From Bin55 sp964572845 (GTDB lineage: Bacteria > Pseudomonadota > Gammaproteobacteria > Pseudomonadales > Azotimanducaceae): a DNA stretch of 64,000 nt. The stretch spans positions 62,001 through 126,000 of the forward strand of contig CAZNFX010000004.1 in NCBI GenBank assembly GCA_964572845.1, in the 5' to 3' direction. A program made the position numbers and the translations under genes. This document shows, one piece after another, positions 1 to 8,303 of this stretch. How positions within the stretch are numbered: the first letter of the stretch is position 1; every line of letters starts with the position of its first letter. The notes under the pieces were generated by a model. It was not told the origin of the DNA. It was given only the letters and a program-made list of their open reading frames with translations, and did not search any database.

Positions 1-434
1 ATCGTCTCCCACACTTCCCAAAGACGGTCGGTTTCGTCGTCTGTAGGTTCGTGCGGTCTCCCAGCGTTCGTGAGACCAGTACCCGCTTTTCTGCGCCGTG
101 TGTATTCTCGCGTGCTCAACCCGTAGAAGTTTCTTACCAGCTCGAACGGAGCATCATTGTCGATAAGTTCTTGCAACGAATCGTCAGTTTCTCTCTGTGC
201 CCGCATATAACGAACCATGGACCAGAAAACATCGCGATTGAACTGTATGGAGACACAGTGAGAACGCAGGGACCCAGCGTGATAGAGGTCGCGGATTCCG
301 ATGCGTTTCATCTCGTCGATCTCGCGATCGCCCATCTGCATTTGTCTTAGGGCGGCATAGTCGCCTTCAGCGACGCAACGGATGGCGTAAAGCAATACCG
401 CAGAAGTAAGCTCGGCTTCCTTGGTCTTCATCAT
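1..434 (-). CDS. DUF2857-family ICE protein (3' end cut off by window start)
   Basis: An open frame runs leftwards from a double ATG (434 and 431) off the start of the window, giving at least 144 codons. The visible protein is mostly helical and charged. The stretch NFYGLSTREYTRRRK near residues 111-125 resembles the helix-turn-helix-like segment I associate with the DUF2857 family of PFGI-1-class conjugative elements. Those proteins are usually encoded near ParB and the PFL_4669 gene; here the gene lies downstream of the DUF4400 gene, so the order differs from the usual layout. Function is unknown; a regulatory role is only inference. I see no good Shine-Dalgarno sequence. An AT-rich ACTGTA site lies about 75 bases upstream. 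The family call rests on recalled similarity and on the ICE context. Confidence 0.62.
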   Translation of the reverse strand, partial: MMKTKEAELTSAVLLYAIRCVAEGDYAALRQMQMGDREIDEMKRIGIRDLYHAGSLRSHCVSIQFNRDVFWSMVRYMRAQRETDDSLQELIDNDAPFELVRNFYGLSTREYTRRRKAGTGLTNAGRPHEPTDDETDRLWEVWET

Positions 435-501
435 AAATGCACCAATAGGTAATACACAGGTTAGGCAATTTCATGATGTAGCTCGGCTATTTCTCCTAGA
501 G

Positions 502-527
502 TAGTGATTTTATGTACAGTATTATAA
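502..527 (-). promoter_or_regulatory. Putative promoter/operator of the DUF2857 gene
   Basis: Reading leftwards, a perfect TATAAT (526-521) merges into ATACTGTACAT. The 20 bases 502-521 match the gammaproteobacterial LexA-box consensus at about 15 positions by eye, with a good ACAGTA half (516-521) and a poor other half. Similar ACTGTA sites precede two other ICE genes (8304-8331 and 10727-10748), so a shared regulator is plausible. No convincing -35 box was found. Confidence 0.4.
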
Positions 528-577
528 GTTATTGCATTCAAGCAATCGCTGCAGGACAGTTGTCAGCCCTTACTCAA

Positions 578-1300
578 CTAGAGATATTTCTTGAACCGAT
601 AGCCTGCGATGGATAGCAGCATGGTGTAGATTGCAGAAAACGTTGCGATAATCCAACCTATGTGCAGTACCCAAGGCCATACGACCAATACCATCGAGAA
701 TGCAAGAACCAGGGGGCCAATTAGCCTTCTCGCCGCGTTGTAAACCCAGGAACTCTCTCGTCCACCCGACCAGCGACGTACTTCTCGTCGGACCAATCCA
801 TCGACAAGTCCAACCGACGCGAGAATGGATGCGACGGCAATCCCAACGCTTAAGGCTGTCAGTCGGAAAGTCGTCGCACGTACGAATTCGACCGTTATTG
901 CCGCATAGTAGTCAAGGGCCATCGCCACCTTCGCCACTGATTTAGCTAGTGGGCTCCGACTCGTAGACTGTCCAGACGCTCTCGCAGGCGATCGCAATTT
1001 TCTCGAATCGAGGGAATCCGCCATGGAATTAAGCCAACTGAGATAGACATTGTGCAATTGATCGAAAGTACGCATTGGTTGCAGACCTACCTGTTCTTCG
1101 AGCAGTCTGTGTTCAATTGCCGTTCTTTCCGTCAATCTGGTGCCATCGTGCGCCTCCCATGTGCGCCCCATGCCGAAGAGTTCGATTACCACTCCCAATA
1201 CGACGGACAAAACCAGAGTTCCAATGGTCTTGAGAACCATGGCAATCATCGAAGTTATGGGGTTTTGTGATTCAGATTTGCGACTGGACGCCTTTGGCAT
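578..1300 (-). CDS. ICE inner-membrane protein, DUF4400 / PFL_4697 family
   Basis: A 240-residue integral membrane protein of the DUF4400 type found in the conjugation cluster of PFGI-1-like ICEs. It has one N-terminal transmembrane segment (about 20-42), a soluble charged stretch, then three hydrophobic segments in the C-terminal half (about 145-170, 192-212 and 215-232). The segment VDGLVRREVRRWSGGRESSW between the second and third segments is the most recognisable family signature. It follows the TraD gene by 36 bases on the same strand, as in other elements of this class, and probably belongs to the mating-pair or coupling apparatus at the inner membrane. Biochemical function is unknown. 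Confidence 0.8.
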   Translation of the reverse strand: MPKASSRKSESQNPITSMIAMVLKTIGTLVLSVVLGVVIELFGMGRTWEAHDGTRLTERTAIEHRLLEEQVGLQPMRTFDQLHNVYLSWLNSMADSLDSRKLRSPARASGQSTSRSPLAKSVAKVAMALDYYAAITVEFVRATTFRLTALSVGIAVASILASVGLVDGLVRREVRRWSGGRESSWVYNAARRLIGPLVLAFSMVLVVWPWVLHIGWIIATFSAIYTMLLSIAGYRFKKYL

Positions 1301-1336
1301 TCGCGCTTCTACTGCAAGGTTTGATAGGGGAAAACG

Positions 1337-3328
1337 CTAGTCGGACTCTCGTGTCGACGACTGCAAATACCGCTGAGAAACATGGTTCAGAAGCTCAGTT
1401 GCGTCTACTGGCATGTAGGGATCATGCTTGTCAGGCATAGGGAATCGAACTTTCCACAGAGTTCCTCCCTCCAGTAGAGCAAAGGCTTGCCCGCGGGGCA
1501 GGCCCACGATCTCTGCGGGATTTAGCAGCGGAGCTTCAGTGGTTGTCAATCGATCATCATTGCGTGCTTGAAAGCTAAGTCTTCCTTGCGTGTCCCGTGC
1601 GTCAGATGCTCCCGATGCACCGGAAAGTGCCCGGATTTCGGTTCTGGGCAATTGCTTGGTCAGCACTTCTGCCGTAGCTAGTTCTTTCACGCGAAGCATG
1701 ATCAAACTGTTGAAATTCCCTGCAATCTGACCAGATTTGGCACGGTTTCCAACACGAGCTTCGATGTCCGACATCGTCTGCGTGTACGCCGTAACTTGGA
1801 ATCCCGCACCGCCGGCTTTGTTGAGCAAAGGAACGAATTCATCACCAATGAGTTCATTGAATTCGTCCGCATGTATGCAAACCCGAGGCGGTTCCTCGTA
1901 TTGTTGACCCTCTCCCCGAATTCCAAACTTGTACAAATAGCCGGCAACCGATACCAAATCAGCAAACATCGAGTTACCTACTGCTGCAGCGACCATGGAA
2001 TCAGACAGTGCGTCAAGACCGATATAGACAATGCCCCCTTGTCTTATGACGTCCAACCACTCAATCATTGGACGGTGATCCGAACTCTCTTCTGTAGGCG
2101 AGATGAGCTCAGCGATGGGGCCGGTGGTCAACTTCTCCATGAGTGGACCCACAGACGAGACAATCTTGTCGAAATAGGTACGGTCGTACTTGAACGCCGA
2201 AATCAGACCATCCAATACGGGATCCTCGATGGCTATTTCCTGGACATACTTGTACAGAGCCACTGCTTTAGGATCCCTTCCCTTTAGTGAGCTTGGCAGA
2301 TTTCTTACATTTGTTGACTTCTCCACCGACCTCACTTCTGCCGCCCATCCTGCAGGCTGAGTCCTCATAAGTAGATTTCTTGTGTACTCTATAAAAAGGG
2401 GTTCAATATCATTAATATACTTTCTTATTTTCAAGTAGTTTGGAGTCTGACCAAGTGCTACTATTGCATGGGCGATGATGTTTACAAAGCGCCAAGCGAA
2501 CTCTCGGAAAGCCGACGAGCTTCCTCCACCTGGCAACTGATTGGCTATTCGTGTCGCTACTTCCGTAATGCGGGAAAATCGCCCAATGGCGTTATACCTG
2601 CTCGAATGTTCTGGATAACCGAGGTGAAACATGGAAAATTGGTGCTCTCTGCCCCAGCGTTTCGCCTCAGCATGGGTTCGACAGAGCAGGTCCATGTCCC
2701 CTTTCGGATCGAATACAAGTACAACGTGGCCGTTCCTGATGTCTTGCGAGACCAATAGCTCTGCCAGACGTGTCTTGCCTACACGAGTTGTACCCAAGAC
2801 TAGGGTATGACCAACTCTATCAGCAGAGTTCAGCCACACATTTTGTTTGTTCAGTTCTACTCCGTGCAATTCCGGGCGACCACTTACGGGCATCCCATTC
2901 GTCGTCGACGAAACACCTACTCTTGGTATAAAATGGTTCAGAGCACGTTTCAAGCGGTCCGTTGGCTTTGCTTCCAGGTAACGGCGGCATTCGGGTCGTC
3001 GCGTGTCAGCAAGACGTTGTGCGTGCTTCTGCGTCCATTTGAACCCGTTTCCAAGATAGACACAACCGCGTCTGCGAGGGATTTTCTCAGTTTGCATGTT
3101 CCACAGTCGAGAACGAACAAGCCCATGTTGATAGCAAATCACTGTAATCCCTTGAACTGCTCGCACAGCTGCGAGCAAAGCAAAGCCTAGTGCCGCTCCA
3201 TACGCAAAATAACGTGGAAGGTACAGGAATCTGTATACAAGCACTAACACAGCAGTGGCTGTTGCCGCAACGCAAGCGGACCAAAGCTCGATGGGAGCTC
3301 GCAACAACGCTTCAATCGGATACTTCAA
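1337..3328 (-). CDS. traD: Conjugative coupling ATPase TraD (type IV coupling protein)
   Basis: A 663-residue membrane-anchored ATPase that links the relaxosome to the type IV secretion channel during conjugation. Two transmembrane segments (about 15-35 and 43-62) precede the motor domain. Walker A is GTTRVGKT at 179-186, and VLVFDPKGD about 20 residues later is the next conserved strand. A second ATPase signature with an acidic pair (IHADEFNEL) and the polar AYTQT stretch lie in the C-terminal half. Length and layout match the TraD group of PFGI-1/TOL-type ICEs (TIGR03743/TIGR03754-like). Its start overlaps the end of the lytic transglycosylase gene by 4 bases (ATGA), so the two are translationally coupled. 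I see no frameshift or lost motif, so the protein looks functional. Confidence 0.9.
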   Translation of the reverse strand: MKYPIEALLRAPIELWSACVAATATAVLVLVYRFLYLPRYFAYGAALGFALLAAVRAVQGITVICYQHGLVRSRLWNMQTEKIPRRRGCVYLGNGFKWTQKHAQRLADTRRPECRRYLEAKPTDRLKRALNHFIPRVGVSSTTNGMPVSGRPELHGVELNKQNVWLNSADRVGHTLVLGTTRVGKTRLAELLVSQDIRNGHVVLVFDPKGDMDLLCRTHAEAKRWGREHQFSMFHLGYPEHSSRYNAIGRFSRITEVATRIANQLPGGGSSSAFREFAWRFVNIIAHAIVALGQTPNYLKIRKYINDIEPLFIEYTRNLLMRTQPAGWAAEVRSVEKSTNVRNLPSSLKGRDPKAVALYKYVQEIAIEDPVLDGLISAFKYDRTYFDKIVSSVGPLMEKLTTGPIAELISPTEESSDHRPMIEWLDVIRQGGIVYIGLDALSDSMVAAAVGNSMFADLVSVAGYLYKFGIRGEGQQYEEPPRVCIHADEFNELIGDEFVPLLNKAGGAGFQVTAYTQTMSDIEARVGNRAKSGQIAGNFNSLIMLRVKELATAEVLTKQLPRTEIRALSGASGASDARDTQGRLSFQARNDDRLTTTEAPLLNPAEIVGLPRGQAFALLEGGTLWKVRFPMPDKHDPYMPVDATELLNHVSQRYLQSSTRESD

Positions 3329-3915
3329 TCGCTCGAAACTTCCACATTGCCAACGCTTTCACTTGCAGTAGCTACATATCGGCTCCAGATTCTGCGCACT
3401 CGATCTCGATATTTTTTAGCTCTTTCTACTGAATTGGGTGCGTGGTAGCAACCAACCGCAACCCACCAGTCCAGCTCGCGTTCGTAGCAGGAACGAAGTA
3501 TGTCTGCACCTATCCGGAGGTTCGTGCTAGGATCCAATGCCTCATAGGCCGACTCAAACTTGTCGCTGTGGTAGCGCCAGCTGATTTGCATCAAGCCAAT
3601 GTCAACGTTGCTATTTGCATCCCGTAGCGTAGTCCGCAGTACTCTGAAAGCTGATTGGCGTCGATCAAACCTCTTGCCTCTCCCATCAATGTTCAGGGTC
3701 CACGGCCACGGTCGATAGCCATGCTCCTTGTTCACTGTCCTGCCACTTTCGGTCAACGCAATCGCATAGAGCAAGTCTGCCGGCACTTGTGCTGCAGATG
3801 CAGCGTTTGTGTAGGCAACGGGAATGTTTGCTGACTTTGGATTGGAGTCGGCACCAACGCCTAGCAACAGGAGTCCGGCTACCGCGAACAGCTTCGCTCT
3901 ACTTTCAACGGTCAA
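3325..3915 (-). CDS. ICE lytic transglycosylase (SLT domain)
   Basis: A 196-residue exported protein with a hydrophobic N-terminal signal segment (about 7-22) followed by a small goose-type lysozyme/SLT domain. The catalytic glutamate is probably E56 in the helix ALTESGR, and the later IGLMQISWRYH stretch is the usual second SLT motif. Such enzymes open peptidoglycan for assembly of the conjugation channel. It overlaps the upstream PFL_4693-family gene and the downstream traD by 4 bases each, so the three read as one coupled unit. Family membership is clear from the motifs; the role in conjugation follows from the neighbours. Confidence 0.85.
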   Translation of the reverse strand: MTVESRAKLFAVAGLLLLGVGADSNPKSANIPVAYTNAASAAQVPADLLYAIALTESGRTVNKEHGYRPWPWTLNIDGRGKRFDRRQSAFRVLRTTLRDANSNVDIGLMQISWRYHSDKFESAYEALDPSTNLRIGADILRSCYERELDWWVAVGCYHAPNSVERAKKYRDRVRRIWSRYVATASESVGNVEVSSD

Positions 3916-4679
3916 TGCAGCAGATAGTTGGGAAAATCCAGTGATTCCTCACCACGACGCAACATTAAAAACGGAAGTTTGTGCATACGCGGTACCAACG
4001 CTTTTAGGGTACCGTTGTCGAAATTCAACGTTATCTTGTTGGATCGAACGTCCAATGGCTCGATACCTCGATCCTGCGCCCAACTTTTAATCCGGCCGTG
4101 ATCGGTGGAGTCCGTATCAACGAAGTAAACGTCAATTCCGTCCACACTTGAAAGTAAGCTACTTGAACGGTCGTAGACGACCTCACAGGCGACACAATCC
4201 AGCGATGTGAAGTACATGATGCGATCGGACGATTGAAGTTCCAGCTTTCCTTCCGATCCTGCTAATGGCAGCAGGTCCGAATCGATTAGCGGCATGCCGG
4301 CGGCTATGTCCGCGATGGCTTGATCGTAAGCCTTTTGAAACTTGAGAATTCGATCTGCGTCTTCGAGCATCATTTGTGCCCAAATACGAGCGTAGTGTCT
4401 GCGCTCGGAGTGGCTTCTTGCATGGATTCCTAGCACTTCAATCGGAGAAATACTCTCGCTGCTCAATCTGCCCCGAATCCCTCGGAGAAGCTCCAGGTGT
4501 CGTTGCCACTCTTCGTTTGTTAATCCCCAAATGGCTGCACGGTCAATGGACTCACGAGCCGATGTGTCAATTCTTGTAGACGATCGGTCAAGAGGAAGTT
4601 GGTTGGTATGGGAAACAGTCTGCGCGATCGCAAAGGAAACCACTACAAAAGTTAATAGACTCAAACATATAGACTTCAT
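3912..4679 (-). CDS. ICE protein, TIGR03759 / PFL_4693 family
   Basis: A 255-residue periplasmic protein with a signal peptide (about 1-19, ending near AIAQT). The central region starting WGLTNEEWQRHLELLRG and continuing with a conserved ARSHSERRHYARIW helix is characteristic of the PFL_4693 family of PFGI-1-class ICEs. The C-terminal part has a thioredoxin-like appearance, with SLDCVACEV supplying a CxxC pair, so a disulphide or scaffold role in the periplasm is possible; this is inference. It lies between the unknown 124-residue protein and the transglycosylase and overlaps the latter by 4 bases. Confidence 0.82.
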   Translation of the reverse strand: MKSICLSLLTFVVVSFAIAQTVSHTNQLPLDRSSTRIDTSARESIDRAAIWGLTNEEWQRHLELLRGIRGRLSSESISPIEVLGIHARSHSERRHYARIWAQMMLEDADRILKFQKAYDQAIADIAAGMPLIDSDLLPLAGSEGKLELQSSDRIMYFTSLDCVACEVVYDRSSSLLSSVDGIDVYFVDTDSTDHGRIKSWAQDRGIEPLDVRSNKITLNFDNGTLKALVPRMHKLPFLMLRRGEESLDFPNYLLH

Positions 4680-4681
4680 TC

Positions 4682-5056
4682 TTAAAGAACCTCTTTGTCT
4701 CTATCGGCAAGTTCGTCATTTACGTCATTCAAAAATTCCTCGTTATCAGGCACGTCTGTGTCAGTCGCACCAGAGGGAGACAACACAGGTTCTTGTGGCA
4801 AGACCGAATCCTGATCGTCATCCATATTCAAGGTGAGGTTTCGATACGGCACTCCAATCTCCTCGTATCGACAACTAGATAAAGACGTGGAATCAGAATG
4901 GTCGACTTCTACAGTTGTTGCGGCAGAACTATGCGATTGGAGGTTCTTCACGCTACCTGTGCCACTGAGTTCGGTTGAAGCCACCAGTGCACCGAAAAAC
5001 AAAACAACTACGAGCAGGCTCATGACCCATCCGACCCCACTGATGGGTCTTTGCAA
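4682..5056 (-). CDS. Small membrane-anchored ICE protein, unknown
   Basis: A 124-residue protein I do not recognise. It has one hydrophobic N-terminal segment (about 10-27) that could be a signal anchor, followed by a short, acidic, poorly conserved-looking tail rich in Asp, Glu and Ser. Its start lies 37 bases inside the end of the PilL-N gene, in another frame, and it ends 3 bases before the PFL_4693-family gene. The tight packing supports translation as part of the conjugation operon. PFGI-1-like ICEs often carry a small variable gene at this position. Confidence 0.6.
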   Translation of the reverse strand: MQRPISGVGWVMSLLVVVLFFGALVASTELSGTGSVKNLQSHSSAATTVEVDHSDSTSLSSCRYEEIGVPYRNLTLNMDDDQDSVLPQEPVLSPSGATDTDVPDNEEFLNDVNDELADRDKEVL

Positions 5057-5499
5057 AGCTCAAAACCTACCAAACGATGAACTGGGTCTTGAACTACTCG
5101 CCAAACTGGACCCGCAAGCGTTTCCAATGCCGATTTCAAGGACATTGGCCCCAACTTGCGGTGGGCAGAGGGTAGAGGAAGGTCTAAAAGGATTTGCATT
5201 GCAGGATCCGCTGCGCTTGGTGCGGCAAGACGGAAACCCTGTTCTTTGATTGAGAACTTAACCGCGTCTCCGACAGTTACAACATCATCCGGGAATTCAA
5301 TGGTTGCAATGGTTTGGAACACATCCTGCTGCGATTCGGTCGGGACGGCTCGAATCGAGGAGTATCTGCCTACTTGAACCTCTTCGTCGGCTTGTAAAGA
5401 AAAAGAAGACAGCGATAGCACTGGAAGCAAAGCGGCAGCAACGGAGCGAAATTGAAGAATCATCGAGTTGACCTGGCGAAATGTTGCTGTAGTTTGCAT
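5020..5499 (-). CDS. pilL: PilL-N-type conjugative transfer protein (TIGR03748 family)
   Basis: A 159-residue exported protein: signal peptide about 1-37, then the PilL N-terminal domain of PFGI-1-type ICEs, recognisable by VGRYSSIRAVPTESQQD, by TVGDAVKFSIKEQGFRL and by LPLPSAHRKLGPMSLKSAL, followed by a LAGPVWRVVQDPVHRLVGF end. The fold resembles the small N-domains of secretin and PilN-like proteins. It is the first gene of the leftward conjugation unit continuing through traD. Only the N-terminal PilL module is present, which is normal in this ICE class. Three TGTCGA-type repeats lie upstream (5538-5576). Confidence 0.85.
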   Translation of the reverse strand: MQTTATFRQVNSMILQFRSVAAALLPVLSLSSFSLQADEEVQVGRYSSIRAVPTESQQDVFQTIATIEFPDDVVTVGDAVKFSIKEQGFRLAAPSAADPAMQILLDLPLPSAHRKLGPMSLKSALETLAGPVWRVVQDPVHRLVGFELCKDPSVGSDGS

Positions 5500-5537
5500 A
5501 CATCACGGATCGCCAACAGGGAAATCTACTTCCGGGC

Positions 5538-5576
5538 CTGTCGAGATTTCTCGTGCTGTCGAGACCCTTGTCGAAA
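5538..5576. repeat. Tandem TGTCGA repeats upstream of pilL
   Basis: CTGTCGAGA occurs twice exactly (5538-5546 and 5556-5564), followed by the related TTGTCGAAA (5568-5576). They lie 40-75 bases upstream of the pilL start and could be an operator, but no regulator is assigned. Chance cannot be excluded for such short words. Confidence 0.35.
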
Positions 5577-5669
5577 AGCTCTAGCGCGATTTGTTAGCTA
5601 TGTGGCACCAGTTTGAAAATCGCTAATTCATTCAAAATGTCAATAAGCTGCCTATTCAACATATAACAG

Positions 5670-5699
5670 AACGGGCGCAAAACGAATTTCGCGCCCGTT
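5670..5699. terminator. Hairpin, possible terminator (5.5-5.9 kb gene-poor stretch)
   Basis: A perfect 9-bp GC-rich stem (AACGGGCGC at 5670-5678 with GCGCCCGTT at 5691-5699) and a 12-base loop lie in the 437-base stretch between pilL and the next rightward frame. Only a short T run follows on the plus strand. It may insulate the conjugation unit from upstream transcription. Apart from the repeats at 5538-5576, I see nothing else in 5500-5937. Confidence 0.45.
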
Positions 5700-5937
5700 T
5701 CCTTGCTGAACTCGAGAATTCAGTTAGCAAATTGAGGTTAGTGGCTTTGACCAGTCTGGATTGCTAGACCCAGCAGTGCTTTCGCAATATCGTCCCGAGG
5801 CTTTATTCTCGCAGAATTCTCAACACAGAAGCATGTTTCGACAGTCGTAGACTCGTCACATGTATTCAGCAGCTATAAAGTAGCTTGTTAGACCCGACAA
5901 CGACCGGGTAACTTGACAGGCAAGTTTGGAGTAAGAA

Positions 5938-6249
5938 ATGGATTCGACGCCAAGGGCGACAACGAATTCAAGAATCCGAATCGTTCAGACCGCGTTTCCC
6001 GCGCGGCACGGTAACACCATAGTTGAGCGCATTGTGTGTAGGCATCGTTCCCAAGCAACCTACAATCCGTTCATGGAACGGAGTGATTTGCTCAATTTAC
6101 TATTGCATCTAGTTTATGTGTTGTGCAAGCTTAAATTTACGAATGAAACAGAATTTAACAAAAGGAAAGGCATGAAGAGAGCTTTAGAAGAGTTCGCATC
6201 ACTCTGCCATCAAGTCTCCTACTCGAGTGACGCAGATGAACTGGTCTAA
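5938..6249 (+). CDS. Small hypothetical protein inside the ICE
   Basis: A 103-codon frame on the plus strand between two leftward ICE blocks. Its ATG is preceded by GGAG with 6 bases between them, a good Shine-Dalgarno arrangement, and ICE genes do not overlap it. The protein is basic at the N-terminus, has a hydrophobic helix near residues 51-64 (LLNLLLHLVYVLCKL), and ends with a charged region. I do not recognise it. It ends about 100 bases before the convergent DUF6573 gene, with a nested hairpin in between. The spacing and RBS favour a real gene; the lack of a known family keeps confidence low. Confidence 0.35.
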   Translation: MDSTPRATTNSRIRIVQTAFPARHGNTIVERIVCRHRSQATYNPFMERSDLLNLLLHLVYVLCKLKFTNETEFNKRKGMKRALEEFASLCHQVSYSSDADELV

Positions 6250-6287
6250 TGTAGACGGGCAATCAACTAGAAGCGGCGGTAGAACCT

Positions 6288-6321
6288 CGTTAGCCCAGAT
6301 ACTTGCGTATCTAGACTAACG
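6288..6321. terminator. Nested hairpin between convergent ICE genes
   Basis: CGTTAG (6288-6293) pairs with CTAACG (6316-6321), and inside it AGATAC pairs with GTATCT around a TTGC loop, giving a two-tier hairpin with a symmetric 3-base internal loop. A second small hairpin (AGGAC with GTCCT, 6335-6348) follows at the end of the DUF6573 gene. The site between two convergent frames suggests a bidirectional terminator, but T runs are weak. Confidence 0.4.
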
Positions 6322-6346
6322 GATTCTATCCCTAAGGACCGAAGTC

Positions 6347-6769
6347 CTATTGCACCGGCAGCCGAATAGTCAGCACCGGTTCGCCATTGTCTCCAGCATG
6401 TGCAAGCACTTGCAGCAGAACAGAACGAGCCTTTTGCGATTTGCCATCCCTCGGAACTCGGTCTACGCGAAATCGCATACGATCGGCCGAAGGATTGCGC
6501 ATACGCACAAAGTCAGCGCATTTGCTGACTACAGCATAAAGACGCGCATATTCGGTTTGCGGGACCTGACGTTCGCTGTCGTCGTCAGTCCACGCAACTG
6601 AGTCGTTCCAAGCGGCTTTGGTCAATGCGACCGGCCACCGGAAACCGACCTGTCGGGACATGTCGCCGATGTCGAACAATTCGCCATCGGCAATGGCAAC
6701 AGCCCGTGAACCAGTGTAACCCGGGTCGACAGCCTGTTGCTCAGGGTTGTCGTTAAAGAAGTCTGTCAT
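6347..6769 (-). CDS. DUF6573-family protein
   Basis: About 140 residues. The motif order VAIADGELFDIGDMSRQVGF, then PVALTKAAWNDSVAWTDDDS, then FRVDRVPRDGK, ending in DNGEPVLTIRLP, matches the DUF6573 family seen on plasmids and ICEs, whose function is unknown. I chose the ATG at 6769 over the one at 6781 because GGAG lies 6 bases before it. It lies about 125 bases downstream of the DUF3577 gene on the same strand. It resembles small accessory proteins carried next to antirestriction genes, but no such activity can be read from the sequence. Confidence 0.7.
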   Translation of the reverse strand: MTDFFNDNPEQQAVDPGYTGSRAVAIADGELFDIGDMSRQVGFRWPVALTKAAWNDSVAWTDDDSERQVPQTEYARLYAVVSKCADFVRMRNPSADRMRFRVDRVPRDGKSQKARSVLLQVLAHAGDNGEPVLTIRLPVQ

Positions 6770-6895
6770 GACTTTCTCCATGTCAGAAAAGGCCAGGCAG
6801 ACCCCTGCCCCGACGGGAAGTGGTACTTCCCGGCCGGGTTGAGAAATTGAGAGTGGAAATTCCGTACGTCAATCTAACATGTCGCAAGCGACAAA

Positions 6896-7297
6896 TTAGG
6901 CGGCGTCCTCGATTTCTGTCACAGCTACGCCGTTGACGCGAGCCCAGTCGATGCCGACTAGTCTCGCCTTTACATTCACTCCAGTCTGGCCCTCTTTCGA
7001 GCCATGTCTGAAAGTAAACGTTTCGGCATAGAGATCGTTCAGTCGAAACCGGACCAACACTTTGTCGCCTTGCTCCACATGTGGTGCAAGTTGACGAATG
7101 TAGGCATTGGTTGATCGACCGGTAACACGACAATCGATGTAGGTGTAACGAACGCTCTCGTCTAAGCCCCGGAGGGCGGATATAGTCACTGCCAGAAACG
7201 GTAGTCCAGCTTCCGGTTCGATCTCTCGAATCCGGTTGATGTAACCGACTCCGGTTGTCAGTAATGCGAAGTTTCTCGCATTCCCAATAGTGGACAT
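6896..7297 (-). CDS. DUF3577 (STY4534-family) ICE protein
   Basis: A 133-residue protein with the DUF3577 layout: FALLTTGVGYINRIREIEP near the N-terminus, then FLAVTISALRG, YTYIDCRVTG, VLVRFRLNDLYAETF and a C-terminal GVNVKARLVGIDW. The family is conserved in STY4534/PFGI-1-class ICEs and looks like an OB-fold, single-stranded-DNA-binding type of protein (inference). The start is fixed by a strong GGAGGAAG Shine-Dalgarno sequence just upstream of the ATG at 7297. It follows the PFL_4669-family gene, as in related elements. A longer frame in another phase (from 7508) runs across the whole gene and is treated separately. Confidence 0.82.
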   Translation of the reverse strand: MSTIGNARNFALLTTGVGYINRIREIEPEAGLPFLAVTISALRGLDESVRYTYIDCRVTGRSTNAYIRQLAPHVEQGDKVLVRFRLNDLYAETFTFRHGSKEGQTGVNVKARLVGIDWARVNGVAVTEIEDAA

Positions 7298-7508
7298 CAC
7301 ACTTCCTCCTGGATAGTGAGTAGAGGATCTTCGACATCCTGTCGAAGGGTTGAAGGAAATGCAGACTTGGTAGCACCGAGTCCGCACGCTCTTGTAGGGT
7401 CGAATGAAAGTCCCGTAGAATTTTCATCTGTGCGTCGATTTCACGACCCGACGACACATCTGCCACTGAAACGCAGTGGTCACGCATGTCTTTTAGATTG
7501 AAATTCAA
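7298..7508 (-). CDS. Unrecognised short ORF coupled to the PFL_4669 gene (possible remnant)
   Basis: An ATG at 7508 overlaps the stop of the PFL_4669-family gene in an ATGA arrangement, a sign of translational coupling. The first 70 or so residues read like protein, with helical stretches such as MKILRDFHSTLQERADSVL and HFLQPFDRMSKILYSL. After that the frame continues without a stop to 6783, in a different phase through the whole DUF3577 gene, where it becomes Arg/Ser/Cys-rich and looks like an out-of-frame shadow. I give only the non-overlapping part. In related ICEs this position is held by a DUF3158 gene; I cannot recognise that family here, so this may be a diverged or truncated equivalent. 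Confidence 0.35.
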
Positions 7509-8266
7509 AGGTCGAAACCTTCCATTCCGTTCTCAATTTCCAATACTGGCGGCACGGCTTCATTGCGTCCTGACACTATTGGAGGAGCAAATGCCGCCCT
7601 ACGATTACCTTTCAGCACATCGTCTGGAACTAGCCCCATGAATTGCTGAGCAATCTCGCCTTCAGTCTTCCACGAGTTTGGATTGTCGCGGTCGATCCCA
7701 AGATGTCGATACCTCAGGGGTATGTTGAACACGCCCCGAATCTTTGAGGCAACACTGTGAATATTCGAAATGCAGTGCTTTCTTGTTAAACGCCCTATGT
7801 GGCGAGCGGTCAATGATTCACATGCAAATGCGTCGAATCCTGCAAGCATCTGTGCTGCCTTGTATGCATAGGGAGATGCGAACTGCAACTTGATTCGAAA
7901 TGGTTCACGTGCTTGAGCAGGAACAGCCATAAACGCACCATTTAGTTCCGCGAACTGCCTTAGCGAGTCGCGCTCGCAGGTTACTCTAGCCTCTACACTC
8001 GCGATAGCATCGTGGATCTTTATCAACCACCAGTCTGCAAACGGATCGTTTGCACCCGCTGCGTGCCAAATGACGCGCAATCTATCGGCAAATGTAATGA
8101 GTCCGATAATTGGTGGCTTGCCCTTTACATCTCGTCCCCTTACAAGCAACTGCGCGTAGCGCGTTTGAAGAGTTAGCCACACATCGCTCCGGAGGGATTG
8201 CTGTTGCTCATATGTTTGGGACTGTGCAGCGGCGTGTAGCGAGTCGCGTAGTTGTAAGGAGGGCAA
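7505..8266 (-). CDS. ICE protein, TIGR03761 / PFL_4669 family
   Basis: A 253-residue soluble protein typical of PFGI-1-class ICEs. The diagnostic region is FRIKLQFASPYAYKAAQMLAG, followed by a TARHIGRLTRK stretch, then GVFNIPLRYRHLGI and QFMGLVPDDVLKGNRRAAFAP. Function is unknown; conserved position next to ParB and DUF3577 genes suggests a role in element maintenance or DNA processing. Its promoter region has two exact 12-base direct repeats resembling LexA-type half sites (8304-8330). No truncation is visible. Confidence 0.85.
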   Translation of the reverse strand: MPSLQLRDSLHAAAQSQTYEQQQSLRSDVWLTLQTRYAQLLVRGRDVKGKPPIIGLITFADRLRVIWHAAGANDPFADWWLIKIHDAIASVEARVTCERDSLRQFAELNGAFMAVPAQAREPFRIKLQFASPYAYKAAQMLAGFDAFACESLTARHIGRLTRKHCISNIHSVASKIRGVFNIPLRYRHLGIDRDNPNSWKTEGEIAQQFMGLVPDDVLKGNRRAAFAPPIVSGRNEAVPPVLEIENGMEGFDL

Positions 8267-8303
8267 GAAATTCCGTTCGAGTTGGGGTTGCTAAAGATGT
8301 GGC

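Noticed and set aside
1796..2287. A 163-codon plus-strand frame
   Set aside because: It lies fully antisense within traD and shows no recognisable protein features.
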